DNA of 35,958 bases, taken from contig CALVSP010000007.1 of the NCBI GenBank assembly GCA_944359065.1, forward strand, positions 1 to 35,958, in the 5' to 3' direction. Source of the DNA: an uncultured Bacilli bacterium. GTDB taxonomy: Bacteria > Bacillota_I > Bacilli_A > RF39 > UBA660. Positions within the stretch are counted from its first letter, which is position 1. The number at the start of each line of letters is the position of its first letter. A model generated the notes under the pieces. It saw nothing but the letters and a program-made list of their open reading frames with translations, was not told the DNA's origin and did no database searches. The translations under genes and the position numbers were made by a program. Shown here piece after piece: positions 1 through 7,548 of this stretch.

Positions 1-27
1 TTTATAACTGGAATTTGATGTAAGACT

Positions 28-67
28 AAATTCAGTTTTCAAATATTGAAACCGGAATTTACTTTTT
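28..67 (+). terminator. possible terminator of an upstream gene outside the window
   Basis: An interrupted hairpin pairs AAATTC (28-33) with GAATTT (55-60) and TTTCAA (37-42) with TTGAAA (46-51), and is followed by a short T run (63-67). Two mismatches and weak AT pairing make it uncertain. The 28-37 arm can also pair with AACTGGAATTT at 6-16, giving two mutually exclusive folds. Confidence 0.35.
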
Positions 68-111
68 CAATTCACATTTGTTTAAATAATGAATAAATTA
101 TAGTAAAATAC

Positions 112-140
112 TTGATTAAGTAAAATTATTTTGCTATAAT
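112..140 (+). promoter_or_regulatory. promoter of tRNA-Cys
   Basis: TTGATT (112-117), a 17-base spacer and a perfect TATAAT (135-140) preceded by TG form an extended -10 promoter. It ends 10 bases before the first tRNA base, so transcription should begin almost at the mature 5' end. Confidence 0.8.
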
Positions 141-150
141 TTATTTACAT

Positions 151-225
151 GGGTCCATAGCCAAGTTGGTAAGGCATGGGACTGCAACTCCCCGAGCGTC
201 GGTTCAAGTCCGGCTGGGCCCTCCA
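151..225 (+). tRNA. tRNA-Cys (anticodon GCA)
   Basis: The sequence folds as a full cloverleaf. The acceptor 151-157 pairs with 215-221 (one G-T wobble). The seven-base anticodon loop 182-188 has anticodon GCA at 184-186. The T arm has loop TTCAAGT. The discriminator base is T222, typical of cysteine tRNAs, and CCA is encoded at 223-225. The top pair of the anticodon stem (T177 with C193) is mismatched. It stands alone with its own promoter and a terminator 11 bases downstream. A cysteine tRNA reads the many Cys codons of the secreted protein at 22121-25804, but I see no functional link beyond that. Confidence 0.95.
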
Positions 226-236
226 ATATAAAATAA

Positions 237-266
237 AAACTTACAAATCAATGTAAGTTTTTTTCT
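237..266. terminator. bidirectional terminator, tRNA-Cys / MATE fusion
   Basis: AAACTTACA (237-245) pairs with TGTAAGTTT (252-260) around a six-base loop. T runs lie on both sides (258-264 on the + strand, and the complement of 235-239 on the - strand). The stop codon of the minus-strand gene (248-250) lies in the loop, so both convergent transcripts end here. Confidence 0.8.
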
Positions 267-2215
267 AATATAATATTTTTTAACATTTCTGCAGTTTTTT
301 CTACGCCTAATGTATCAACATTAATTGCTATATCATAATGATTTATATCATACCAATTGTTATTTGTATAAAATTTATAATGTTTTGCTCTTTGTTTATT
401 AACATTATCGATAATTTTTTTCGCATTGTTTTTATCGATACCATAATATTTAACAGCTCTTTGCTCTTTTTTGTCGCTATATAAAAATACATTATAAACA
501 TTATTTTTATTTCTTAAAATATAGTCAGCACATCTACCGATTATAACACAAGAATCATTAGATATTTTTTTAATAACTTTACTTTCGGCTAAGAATATAT
601 TATCATCATTTTGATAATATGATTTTTTAGTTTGTTCATTTTCTTCGATGTATTTTTCAGTAAATCCTGATTCTTTTGCTGTTAATCTAATTAATTCTTT
701 ATCATAAAATGGTATTCCTAAAGATTGGGCTAATAATTTTCCAACGTATCTACCACCAGAGCCATATTCCCGAGCAATAGTTATAATAATTGGTTTATTT
801 AAAATTGATTTTGTTTTAATTTGTTCATCTTTAGTTATAGTATGGTTTTCTAACTCTAATTTTGTTAATTTATGATATTCTGAATAAAATACAAATAAAA
901 CAATAATAAAACAAATACCATCAGCGATTGGCCCAGCATATAAAGCCCCATATAAACCAAAAATATTAGATAATATAATAGCAAGTGGAATAAATAATAT
1001 TATTTGTCTTGTGAATGATACTAAAGTAGATTTTTTAATATTTCCTAATGATTGAATAGTAATACCAGAACACATTTCAAAGATATTTATACATATTAAC
1101 ATTAAAAATATTCTAAAGAAATCTACTGAAAATTCCATAACTAATTCATAATTTAGATCAGTGTTAGTGATGAATAATGAAGTAATTTGTTCTGGGAAAA
1201 TATAAAATATTAAATTAAATATTAAACCAGTAATAAAACTAATTAAAAATACTTTTCTAAGAACTTCTTTAACTCGTTTATAGTTTCCAGCCCCATAATT
1301 ATAACCAATAATAGGTTGTGAGCCAATAGCCATTCCTAAAATAGTTGAAATATATAAACTATTTACTTTTGATACAATACCATAAACTGATAATGGTATA
1401 TCACTATCAAATTTACTACTAGCGCCAAAGATGGTCATTAAATTATTCATAACGACAAATAAGGCTAAAACTGTCATTTGAGTTATAAAACTAGATAAAC
1501 CTAAACCCAAAGTTTTAAAAATAGATTTATCTAACTTATAATCTTCTTTAGTTAATTTAACGGATTTAATTTTTGGGATATATATTAAAGCTATAATTAA
1601 AGATATAAACTGCCCAATTATAGTCGCTAAAGCACCACCAGCAACACCCATATTAAATATTAAAATAAATATATAATCTAAAACAATATTTATAATTGCG
1701 CCGATAACTAAACAGTTCATAGAATATTTTGGTGAACCATCAGCTCTTATTATAGAAGCTAATCCTGTATAAATTATCATAAAAGGTGCTCCTATTAAAA
1801 TAATTCTTCCATATGTAATAGCATAATCATATACATTAGGTGTACAACCAAAAACATTAACTAAAATAGGTAAAAATATTTCCCCTAAAATAGCGATAAT
1901 GATTGAAACAATAAATAATAATGTAATAGCACCACCTAAACTTTTTTTAGCATCTTTTAAGTTTTTTTCACCTAACTTTAAACTAAAATTAGAAGCCGCA
2001 CCATTACCAATTAAAGATGCTACCGCACTACACATAATAACTAAAGGAAATATAACATTAGTAGCAGCATTTCCTAGTGTTCCAACCCCTTGACCAATAA
2101 ATATTTGATCGACAATATTGTAAACTGAATTAATAAGCATACTAATAATACAAGGTATAGCAAACGCTATTAAAAGTTTCCCAATTTTTTCATTTTCTAA
2201 ATCTAATTTTTTCAT
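248..2215 (-). CDS. MATE-family transporter fused to a cytidylate-kinase-like domain
   Basis: The protein has 655 residues. Residues 1 to about 455 are a twelve-helix MATE (multidrug and toxin extrusion) transporter, with an N-terminal core typical of the bacterial DinF/NorM-type branch, expected to exchange Na+ or H+ for organic cations at the membrane. From about residue 470 a soluble domain follows, with IAREYGSGGRYVGK and later CVIIGRCADYIL. These are hallmarks of the cytidylate-kinase-like family (PF13189), a P-loop fold whose members mostly have no proven substrate. The P-loop is G-x4-G-K followed by Leu instead of Ser/Thr. I start it at 2215 because AAGGAG lies 5 bases upstream of that ATG; an in-frame TTG at 2251 overlaps the -10. 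The kinase part would face the cytoplasm. It is a lone minus-strand gene with its own promoter. The family assignment of both halves is firm; the role of the fusion is unknown. Confidence 0.88.
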   Translation of the reverse strand: MKKLDLENEKIGKLLIAFAIPCIISMLINSVYNIVDQIFIGQGVGTLGNAATNVIFPLVIMCSAVASLIGNGAASNFSLKLGEKNLKDAKKSLGGAITLLFIVSIIIAILGEIFLPILVNVFGCTPNVYDYAITYGRIILIGAPFMIIYTGLASIIRADGSPKYSMNCLVIGAIINIVLDYIFILIFNMGVAGGALATIIGQFISLIIALIYIPKIKSVKLTKEDYKLDKSIFKTLGLGLSSFITQMTVLALFVVMNNLMTIFGASSKFDSDIPLSVYGIVSKVNSLYISTILGMAIGSQPIIGYNYGAGNYKRVKEVLRKVFLISFITGLIFNLIFYIFPEQITSLFITNTDLNYELVMEFSVDFFRIFLMLICINIFEMCSGITIQSLGNIKKSTLVSFTRQIILFIPLAIILSNIFGLYGALYAGPIADGICFIIVLFVFYSEYHKLTKLELENHTITKDEQIKTKSILNKPIIITIAREYGSGGRYVGKLLAQSLGIPFYDKELIRLTAKESGFTEKYIEENEQTKKSYYQNDDNIFLAESKVIKKISNDSCVIIGRCADYILRNKNNVYNVFLYSDKKEQRAVKYYGIDKNNAKKIIDNVNKQRAKHYKFYTNNNWYDINHYDIAINVDTLGVEKTAEMLKNIILEKNLH

Positions 2216-2250
2216 TTTACTCCTTCTTTCTAAATTTTTGCGACCTACCA

Positions 2251-2278
2251 ATTATAGCACAAAAAAAAATTCGTGTAA
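2251..2278 (-). promoter_or_regulatory. promoter of the MATE-kinase gene
   Basis: Read on the minus strand, TGC plus TATAAT (complement of 2251-2259) is an extended -10. TTACAC (2273-2278) sits 16 bases upstream as a weak -35. It lies 35 bases before the chosen start and excludes the in-frame TTG at 2251. Confidence 0.65.
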
Positions 2279-2330
2279 TAGTAAAATTTAAAAAAATTAA
2301 AAATTTTACATTTAAAAAAATTTCTTTAAA

Positions 2331-2350
2331 TGATATAATAAAAATGGTGA
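2331..2350 (+). promoter_or_regulatory. short-leader promoter and ribosome site of rnhB
   Basis: TGATATAAT (2331-2339) is an extended -10. Six bases later GGTGA (2346-2350) precedes the ATG at 2356 by 5 bases. The predicted transcript start near 2346 lies beyond the upstream ATG at 2344, which decides for 2356. Confidence 0.7.
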
Positions 2351-2355
2351 ATAAA

Positions 2356-2973
2356 ATGAATTTATATGAATATGAAAACGAATTATATGATAAAGGTATT
2401 AAATATATCGGTGGTGTTGATGAGGTAGGGCGGGGCCCTTTAATTGGACCAGTTGTTGCTAGTTGTGTCGTACTCCCTAAAGATTTTATATTAGAGGGAT
2501 TAACCGATTCTAAAAAATTATCTGAGAAAAAAAGAAATATCTTTTATGATTATATAATTAATAATTGTGTAGCGTATGGAATAGGTATTGTTTCACCAGA
2601 AGAAATTGATGAGATAAATATTTATGAAGCAAGTAGAAAAGCGATGATTATAGCGATAAATAAAGTAAGAGAACAAATCAATTTAGAACATGTTTTAATT
2701 GATGCTATGCCGATAAATTTAGATATTCCAACTACTAGTATTATAAAAGGGGATGCTAAAAGTATTTCGATTGCTGCTGCTAGTGTTGTTGCTAAGGTAA
2801 CTCGTGATAGTATGATGTATGAATTTGATAAAAAATATCCGATGTATGGGTTTGCTTCTCATAAGGGGTATCCTACGAAAAAACATATTGAAGCGATTCA
2901 TAAATATGGCTTGATAGATGGATATCGAAAAACATATGGTCCAGTAAAGGAGGTATTAAATGTTAATAATTAG
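2356..2973 (+). CDS. rnhB: ribonuclease HII
   Basis: RNase HII nicks RNA-DNA hybrids and removes single ribonucleotides misincorporated in DNA, in the cytoplasm. The 205-residue length is normal. The signature YIGGVDEVGRGPLIGPVVA near the N terminus carries the catalytic Asp-Glu pair. The later VLIDAMP and AAASVVAKVTRD segments supply the remaining acidic residues and the conserved basic strand. I start it at 2356, placed correctly behind GGTGA, rather than at the ATG four codons earlier. It is the first gene of a tight operon: its last 14 bases overlap the DHH phosphoesterase gene, whose ribosome site lies inside rnhB. Identification is secure. Confidence 0.96.
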   Translation: MNLYEYENELYDKGIKYIGGVDEVGRGPLIGPVVASCVVLPKDFILEGLTDSKKLSEKKRNIFYDYIINNCVAYGIGIVSPEEIDEINIYEASRKAMIIAINKVREQINLEHVLIDAMPINLDIPTTSIIKGDAKSISIAAASVVAKVTRDSMMYEFDKKYPMYGFASHKGYPTKKHIEAIHKYGLIDGYRKTYGPVKEVLNVNN

Positions 2974-3856
2974 TCATAAAGCTGATCCAGATGGTATTAC
3001 GCCTATTATTTTATCTAAATTGGTATTTGATAAATTTGAATATATATTATCTGATATCGATGAAGTAGATAAATATGTGATGGATAATATCGATAAAGAA
3101 ATGATTATAGTTGATTTAAACATAAGTGAAGAAACAGCAGATTATATTTTAAATAACAATAAAAATGTTTTAGTATTTGATCATCATTTAAGTAATATCA
3201 ATATGAATAAATATCCTTTTATTAAAGTCGTTGATTTTGATGATATTAAACAATCAGGGACATCATTATATTATAAATATTTGTTAGAAAAATATAATAA
3301 TGAATTATTAAATAAAGATGTAGCAAAAAAATTAGTTGAACACGTAAGAACGATGGATACTTATGATTTTAGTATTACTAGTAAAGAAGAAGCCAATAAT
3401 ATTGAAGTATTATTTAAAATATATGGAAGAGAATTATTTATCGACAAATTTTATAATGTAATAATTAATGATAAAGAATTATATAGTGATGAAGATTTAA
3501 ATTTAATTAATTTAGAAAAATTAAGAATAAAAAGATATGTTGAAGAAAAAGAAATTATCGAAATAACATTAGATAACAAAAAAGTAGGCGTAGTTTTTGC
3601 GGAACGAAATATGAGTGAATTAGGTAATTATCTGGTTAATAAATATGATTATTTAGATTATGTAATATTAATTAATGTCGATAAAAGTATTAGTTATCGG
3701 GGTAATAATAAAGTTGATTTAAGTGTTATAGCTAAAAAATATAATGGTGGGGGACACTTTAATGCAGCAGGTAGTCCTATTCCAATTGATTTAAAAGAAA
3801 AAATAATTAAAGCTATATTTAAAGATGCAATTATAAAGGAAGATAAAAATGATTGA
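2960..3856 (+). CDS. DHH/DHHA1-family phosphoesterase (NrnB-like)
   Basis: A 298-residue cytoplasmic phosphoesterase. SHKADPDG (residues 5-12), the Asp of IVDLNIS near 52, the DHH triad at 74-76 and a later Asp in HVRTMD build the two-metal site. GGGHFNAAG near residue 266 is the DHHA1 substrate-binding motif. DHH proteins of this size hydrolyse short RNA oligomers (nanoRNA), pAp or cyclic dinucleotide products. The SHKADPDG opening resembles the NrnB oligoribonuclease group more than the larger NrnA or membrane-bound GdpP types, but the exact substrate cannot be told from sequence. AAGGAGG lies 6 bases before the start, inside the end of rnhB. Cotranscription with RNase HII fits a role in clearing short RNA fragments. 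Confidence 0.85.
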   Translation: MLIISHKADPDGITPIILSKLVFDKFEYILSDIDEVDKYVMDNIDKEMIIVDLNISEETADYILNNNKNVLVFDHHLSNINMNKYPFIKVVDFDDIKQSGTSLYYKYLLEKYNNELLNKDVAKKLVEHVRTMDTYDFSITSKEEANNIEVLFKIYGRELFIDKFYNVIINDKELYSDEDLNLINLEKLRIKRYVEEKEIIEITLDNKKVGVVFAERNMSELGNYLVNKYDYLDYVILINVDKSISYRGNNKVDLSVIAKKYNGGGHFNAAGSPIPIDLKEKIIKAIFKDAIIKEDKND

Positions 3857-4301
3857 AATAAAAAGAGTAGTTGACTATCAAATAGCTAAAGAATGTGATG
3901 ATTTATTAACTAAATTAATTCAATCAGAACGAAGATTTGATAAAAATATAAAACCATCATTTATAGTAGATAATTATTATAAAGACAAAATTGATAAAGA
4001 TATATTATTTTTGGCTTACAAAGATGACATACCAGTTGGATTTATTTATGGTTATATAAAATATAAAAAAGGCGAATTAGCTTATAAAAATGTTATATAT
4101 ATTGATGCTTTATATGTGTTAGACAAATATCGAAATATGGGTATTGCTAAAAAATTAATAAATAAATTTTATGATTATTGTTATGAAAATGACATAGATA
4201 TTGTCGAAATAGCAGTATTCAAAGATAATGTAGAGGCTTTAAATTTATATAAGAAATTAGGCTATGAAGTAGAAATATATGGAATGAAAAAGGAGCTATA
4301 A
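3849..4301 (+). CDS. GNAT-family N-acetyltransferase
   Basis: The 150 residues have the GNAT fold. IYIDALYVLDKYRNMGIAKKLI is the beta4 strand plus the acetyl-CoA pyrophosphate-binding Q/R-x-x-G-x-G/A loop (here R-N-M-G-I-A). It is followed by VEIAVFKDNVEALNLYKKLGYEV, the usual C-terminal motif of small-molecule and protein acetyltransferases. The substrate cannot be inferred. The start overlaps the DHH gene by 8 bases, with AAGGAAG upstream. The next gene begins directly after its stop, so it sits in the rnhB operon. Confidence 0.85.
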   Translation: MIEIKRVVDYQIAKECDDLLTKLIQSERRFDKNIKPSFIVDNYYKDKIDKDILFLAYKDDIPVGFIYGYIKYKKGELAYKNVIYIDALYVLDKYRNMGIAKKLINKFYDYCYENDIDIVEIAVFKDNVEALNLYKKLGYEVEIYGMKKEL

Positions 4302-4832
4302 ATGAAAATAGAAAAAGTAGAAGTTGGGTATTTAGAAACCAATTGTTATATTGTAAGTATTGATGATAAATGCTTAATAATTGATCCAGGCGATGAAATA
4401 GACAAAATAATAAATAAAATAGATAATTTAAAGCCAGTTGGAATCATTATTACTCATTATCATTTTGATCATATCGGTGCTTTAAACAAATTAATTGATA
4501 AATATAACGTAAAAGTAATAGATTACAAACTAGAAGAAAAAGAATATAATATTGATAAATTTAAATTTAAAATTATTCATACTAAAGGACACGATAACAC
4601 TTGTATAACAATTTATTTTGAAAAAGAAAAAATAATGTTTGTTGGTGATTTTATATTTAAAGATTCAATTGGACGAACCGATTTAGAAAATGGCAATAAT
4701 TTTGATATGTTTGCGTCAATTAATAAAATAAAACAATATCCTGATGATATTATGTTATATCCAGGGCATGGTGATATAACTAATTTAGGATATGAAAAAG
4801 AAAATAATATTTATTTTAAAAGTGCACAATGA
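4302..4832 (+). CDS. metallo-beta-lactamase-fold hydrolase (glyoxalase II / YcbL-like)
   Basis: A 176-residue single-domain hydrolase. The two-metal ligands are visible: THYHFDH (His52, His54, Asp56, His57), HTKGHDNTC for the next His, FVGDFIF for the bridging Asp and LYPGHGD for the last His. The short length without a substrate-binding C-terminal domain matches the YcbL/GloB-like group, which hydrolyses thioesters in some members. The actual substrate is unknown. It starts immediately after the stop of the acetyltransferase gene behind AAGGAGC and is the last gene of this operon. A terminator follows 30 bases later. Confidence 0.85.
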   Translation: MKIEKVEVGYLETNCYIVSIDDKCLIIDPGDEIDKIINKIDNLKPVGIIITHYHFDHIGALNKLIDKYNVKVIDYKLEEKEYNIDKFKFKIIHTKGHDNTCITIYFEKEKIMFVGDFIFKDSIGRTDLENGNNFDMFASINKIKQYPDDIMLYPGHGDITNLGYEKENNIYFKSAQ

Positions 4833-4862
4833 TTGTGCAAAATTAAGGGATTAAAAAGATAA

Positions 4863-4897
4863 AAATGTGCAGTATTTTTAAAATATTGTGCATTTTT
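4863..4897 (+). terminator. terminator of the rnhB operon
   Basis: A 14-base-pair stem (4863-4876 with 4880-4893) with three G-T wobbles and a three-base loop is followed by six T (4892-4897). A separate short hairpin, TGCACAA / TTGTGCA (4823-4829 / 4833-4839), brackets the stop codon of the preceding gene and could compete with it. Confidence 0.75.
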
Positions 4898-4916
4898 TGC
4901 TTATTTTGCTTTTTTA

Positions 4917-4937
4917 ATATATAATAACGTTGGTGAT
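4917..4937 (+). promoter_or_regulatory. short-leader promoter and ribosome site of the UvrD-like helicase
   Basis: TATAAT (4917-4922) is followed after 9 bases by GGTGAT (4932-4937) and, 3 bases on, by the ATG at 4941. No clear -35 is present; TTGCTT occurs nearby but with poor spacing. Confidence 0.55.
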
Positions 4938-4940
4938 GTT

Positions 4941-7388
4941 ATGCCTTTTGAATATATTTCAGTTAAAGATATAAAAAAATATAATTTAAATTATGATAAA
5001 GTAAAAACACATAATGAAAATTATATTAAAGAAGCTTTAATTAAATATAAAGATTACTTTGATAATATGTATAAGGGAATCGATGATAATATTATATTAG
5101 ATGAAGAACAAAGAATAGCAATATTAACTGATGAAGATTATAATTTAATAATCGCAGGAGCAGGTGCGGGTAAAACGACAACCATGGCTGCAAAAGTTAA
5201 ATTTTTAGTTGATATTAAAAAAGTTGATCCTAAAGATATAATATTAATTTCTTATACTAATAAAGCAGTATCCGAGTTAAAACAAAGAATTAATAAAGAT
5301 TTTAAAATACCAGCCTTAGTTTGTACATTTCATAAATTTGGTGTGGAAATATTAAAAAATAATACTGATGAACATTTAAAAGTGTTAACTAGTTCTTATA
5401 ATTTAATAAAAGATTATTTTGATAAAAAATTATGTAATGATAATAAAAAATTAAAAGAATTTTTAAAATTTTTTGTCTTTTATTTTGATATACCTTTATT
5501 TGCTTTAAATTTTAATAGCTTAAATGATTATTTTAATTATAAAAAAAGAACTGATTATATAACTTTAAAATCACGTTTAAACGAATATAATAAACAAGTA
5601 ATCGATGAAAGAACTAATAAAAGATATACTATTTTAGGAGAGTTTTTAAAATCTAATGAAGAAGTGATGATTGCTAATTTTTTATATTTAAATAATATAG
5701 AATATGAATATGAAAAACCTTATCCAAAATTAAATAAAAGTAAAACTTATTTACCAGATTTTACAATTTATCAAGGTGAAAGAGTATTTTATTTAGAACA
5801 TTATAGTTTAAATAAAACTGGTTATAACAAATTATATGGTTATGTTAATAGTTTAAAATATAAATATCAAATTAATAATAAAAGAAAAATTCATAAATTA
5901 AATAATACAACCTTAATTGAAACTTATTCAAATAAAGATTTATTGAGTGATTTAAAAGAACAATTATTAAAACATAATATTATTTTAAAACCAAAAAATG
6001 ATTACGAAATATATACAAAATTAGTTGAAACATCAAAAGATGTCTATTATGCTAGGTTTATTATTTTTTGCTTAAAATTTATTCAAGGATTTAAAATTAA
6101 AGGATATACAAAAGAAGATTTTGCTAAATTAAAATATATTTATAATGATGAGCGAACTAATTTATTTTTAAATTTTGTTGAAGGCGTATATGATTACTAT
6201 CAAGAGAGATTAAAAATAAATAATTATATCGATTTTGAAGATATGATAAATGAGGCGTATTATAAATTAGATAATACTAAATTAAATTATAAATATGTTA
6301 TTATCGATGAATATCAAGATATATCAATGCAACGATTTAATTTGACTAAGAAAATAAGTGAAGTAAGTGATGCTAAAATAATTGCTGTTGGAGATGATTT
6401 TCAAAGTATTTTTGCTTTTGCAGGTAGTGATATATCATTATTTACTGAATTTAAAGAATTAATGGGGTATGCATCTTTACTTAAAATTACTCATACTTAT
6501 CGTAATAGTCAACAATTAATAAATATTGCTGGTAAATTTGTTATGACTAATAATAAACAATTTAAAAAGCAATTGATATCTCCTAAAAAACTTAATAATC
6601 CAGTAATGGTAATAACTTATGATGATAGTCATAGTAAATTAAAAAATAAAATAAAAATGTTAAATAAATGTTTAAAAGATATCGAAAATAAATTTGGTAG
6701 TAAGCAAAAGATATTGTTTATTGGTCGCTATAATTTTGAAAAATATTTTTTATTATTAAGTGATGATTTTTATGAAATAAGTAATGATAAAATAAAATCT
6801 AAAAAATTTCCTAATTTTGATATTGATTTTTTATCGGCTCATTCTTCAAAAGGATTAGGTTATGATCAAGTTATTATCTTAAATGGCGATGATGGAACTT
6901 ATGGCTTTCCTTCTCAAATAAAAGATGATCCGATTATGAAAATTATTAATGTTACTGATGATTCTTACCTATATGCAGAAGAACGACGATTATTTTATGT
7001 CGCATTAACGAGAACAAAAAATAAAGTTTATATTTTAACGCCAGTTAATAAACCATCTGATTTTATTTTAGAAATTGTTAAATATGATAATGTTTATCTA
7101 TATAATAAGACGGGAATAAAATTATCTAAAAAGCCCCAGCGATGTCCTAAGTGTGGGTATCCTTTAGTAAAAAAATATAGTGGTTTTAAAATAAATAATT
7201 TATATGTTTGTACTAATGATAAAGAATTATGTAATTTTAAAACGAATAATTTAAAATATAAAAAGGAAATTAAGAAATGTCCTAAATGTGATGGATATTT
7301 AATTGTTAAACATAGCAGAAAGAAAAATTATGATTTTATCGGTTGCACTAATTATGAAAAAGGCTGTAATTATACCGAAAATATCTAA
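4941..7388 (+). CDS. UvrD/Rep-type DNA helicase with a nuclease-like insert and two C-terminal zinc ribbons
   Basis: An 815-residue superfamily 1A helicase. Visible motifs are Walker A GAGAGKTT (73-80), ISYTNKA (103-109), IIDEYQD (454-460), VGDDFQSIFAFAGSD (483-497), THTYRNS (517-523), SAHSSKG (632-638) and FYVALTRTK (685-693). Within the region between the Walker motifs, residues about 233-330 look like a PD-(D/E)XK-type insert: Glu240/241, then PDF at 272-274, then LEH at 285-287. The tail holds two topoisomerase-type zinc ribbons: Cys735/738/757/764 and Cys780/783/802/809. These parts suggest a helicase IV-like repair enzyme that unwinds 3'-to-5' and may bind or cut DNA. Nuclease activity is inference only. 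It is expressed alone from its own promoter. Helicase identity is secure; no close gene symbol is justified. Confidence 0.9.
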   Translation: MPFEYISVKDIKKYNLNYDKVKTHNENYIKEALIKYKDYFDNMYKGIDDNIILDEEQRIAILTDEDYNLIIAGAGAGKTTTMAAKVKFLVDIKKVDPKDIILISYTNKAVSELKQRINKDFKIPALVCTFHKFGVEILKNNTDEHLKVLTSSYNLIKDYFDKKLCNDNKKLKEFLKFFVFYFDIPLFALNFNSLNDYFNYKKRTDYITLKSRLNEYNKQVIDERTNKRYTILGEFLKSNEEVMIANFLYLNNIEYEYEKPYPKLNKSKTYLPDFTIYQGERVFYLEHYSLNKTGYNKLYGYVNSLKYKYQINNKRKIHKLNNTTLIETYSNKDLLSDLKEQLLKHNIILKPKNDYEIYTKLVETSKDVYYARFIIFCLKFIQGFKIKGYTKEDFAKLKYIYNDERTNLFLNFVEGVYDYYQERLKINNYIDFEDMINEAYYKLDNTKLNYKYVIIDEYQDISMQRFNLTKKISEVSDAKIIAVGDDFQSIFAFAGSDISLFTEFKELMGYASLLKITHTYRNSQQLINIAGKFVMTNNKQFKKQLISPKKLNNPVMVITYDDSHSKLKNKIKMLNKCLKDIENKFGSKQKILFIGRYNFEKYFLLLSDDFYEISNDKIKSKKFPNFDIDFLSAHSSKGLGYDQVIILNGDDGTYGFPSQIKDDPIMKIINVTDDSYLYAEERRLFYVALTRTKNKVYILTPVNKPSDFILEIVKYDNVYLYNKTGIKLSKKPQRCPKCGYPLVKKYSGFKINNLYVCTNDKELCNFKTNNLKYKKEIKKCPKCDGYLIVKHSRKKNYDFIGCTNYEKGCNYTENI

Positions 7389-7437
7389 TTACCATATTTT
7401 CCCACTTTTTTATCAAATTATTACCACATTTATTTTA

Positions 7438-7533
7438 TATACTTAATTTGTCGGAGGTGATAGATGAAGATATAGAAAAATAAAAAAATAGTTTGAAAGA
7501 AGGTGGTATATGAAGAAATTTATGTTATACTAA
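7438..7533 (+). other. two tiny leader-like ORFs upstream of the two-component operon
   Basis: TATACT (7438-7443) is followed by a near-complete ribosome site GGAGGTGA (7453-7460) and an ATG at 7464 that reaches a stop after three codons (Met-Lys-Ile). A second site, AAGGTGGT (7500-7507), precedes an ATG at 7510 opening a seven-codon ORF (MKKFMLY, stop 7531-7533). The response-regulator -10 lies inside the second ORF. These could be leader peptides or the remains of a decayed gene start. Both have better ribosome sites than chance would suggest, but translation is unproven. Confidence 0.3.
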
Positions 7534-7543
7534 AAATAGGTGA
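7523..7543 (+). promoter_or_regulatory. short-leader promoter and ribosome site of the response regulator
   Basis: TGTTATACT (7523-7531) is an extended -10. AGGTGA (7538-7543) follows after 6 bases, and the GTG start at 7549 comes 5 bases later. Confidence 0.6.
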
Positions 7544-7548
7544 TTAAT

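Noticed and set aside
2216-2251. Upstream TTG start adding 12 residues to the MATE-kinase gene
   Set aside because: It lies within the -10 element, and the ATG at 2215 has AAGGAG at correct distance plus a normal MATE N terminus.
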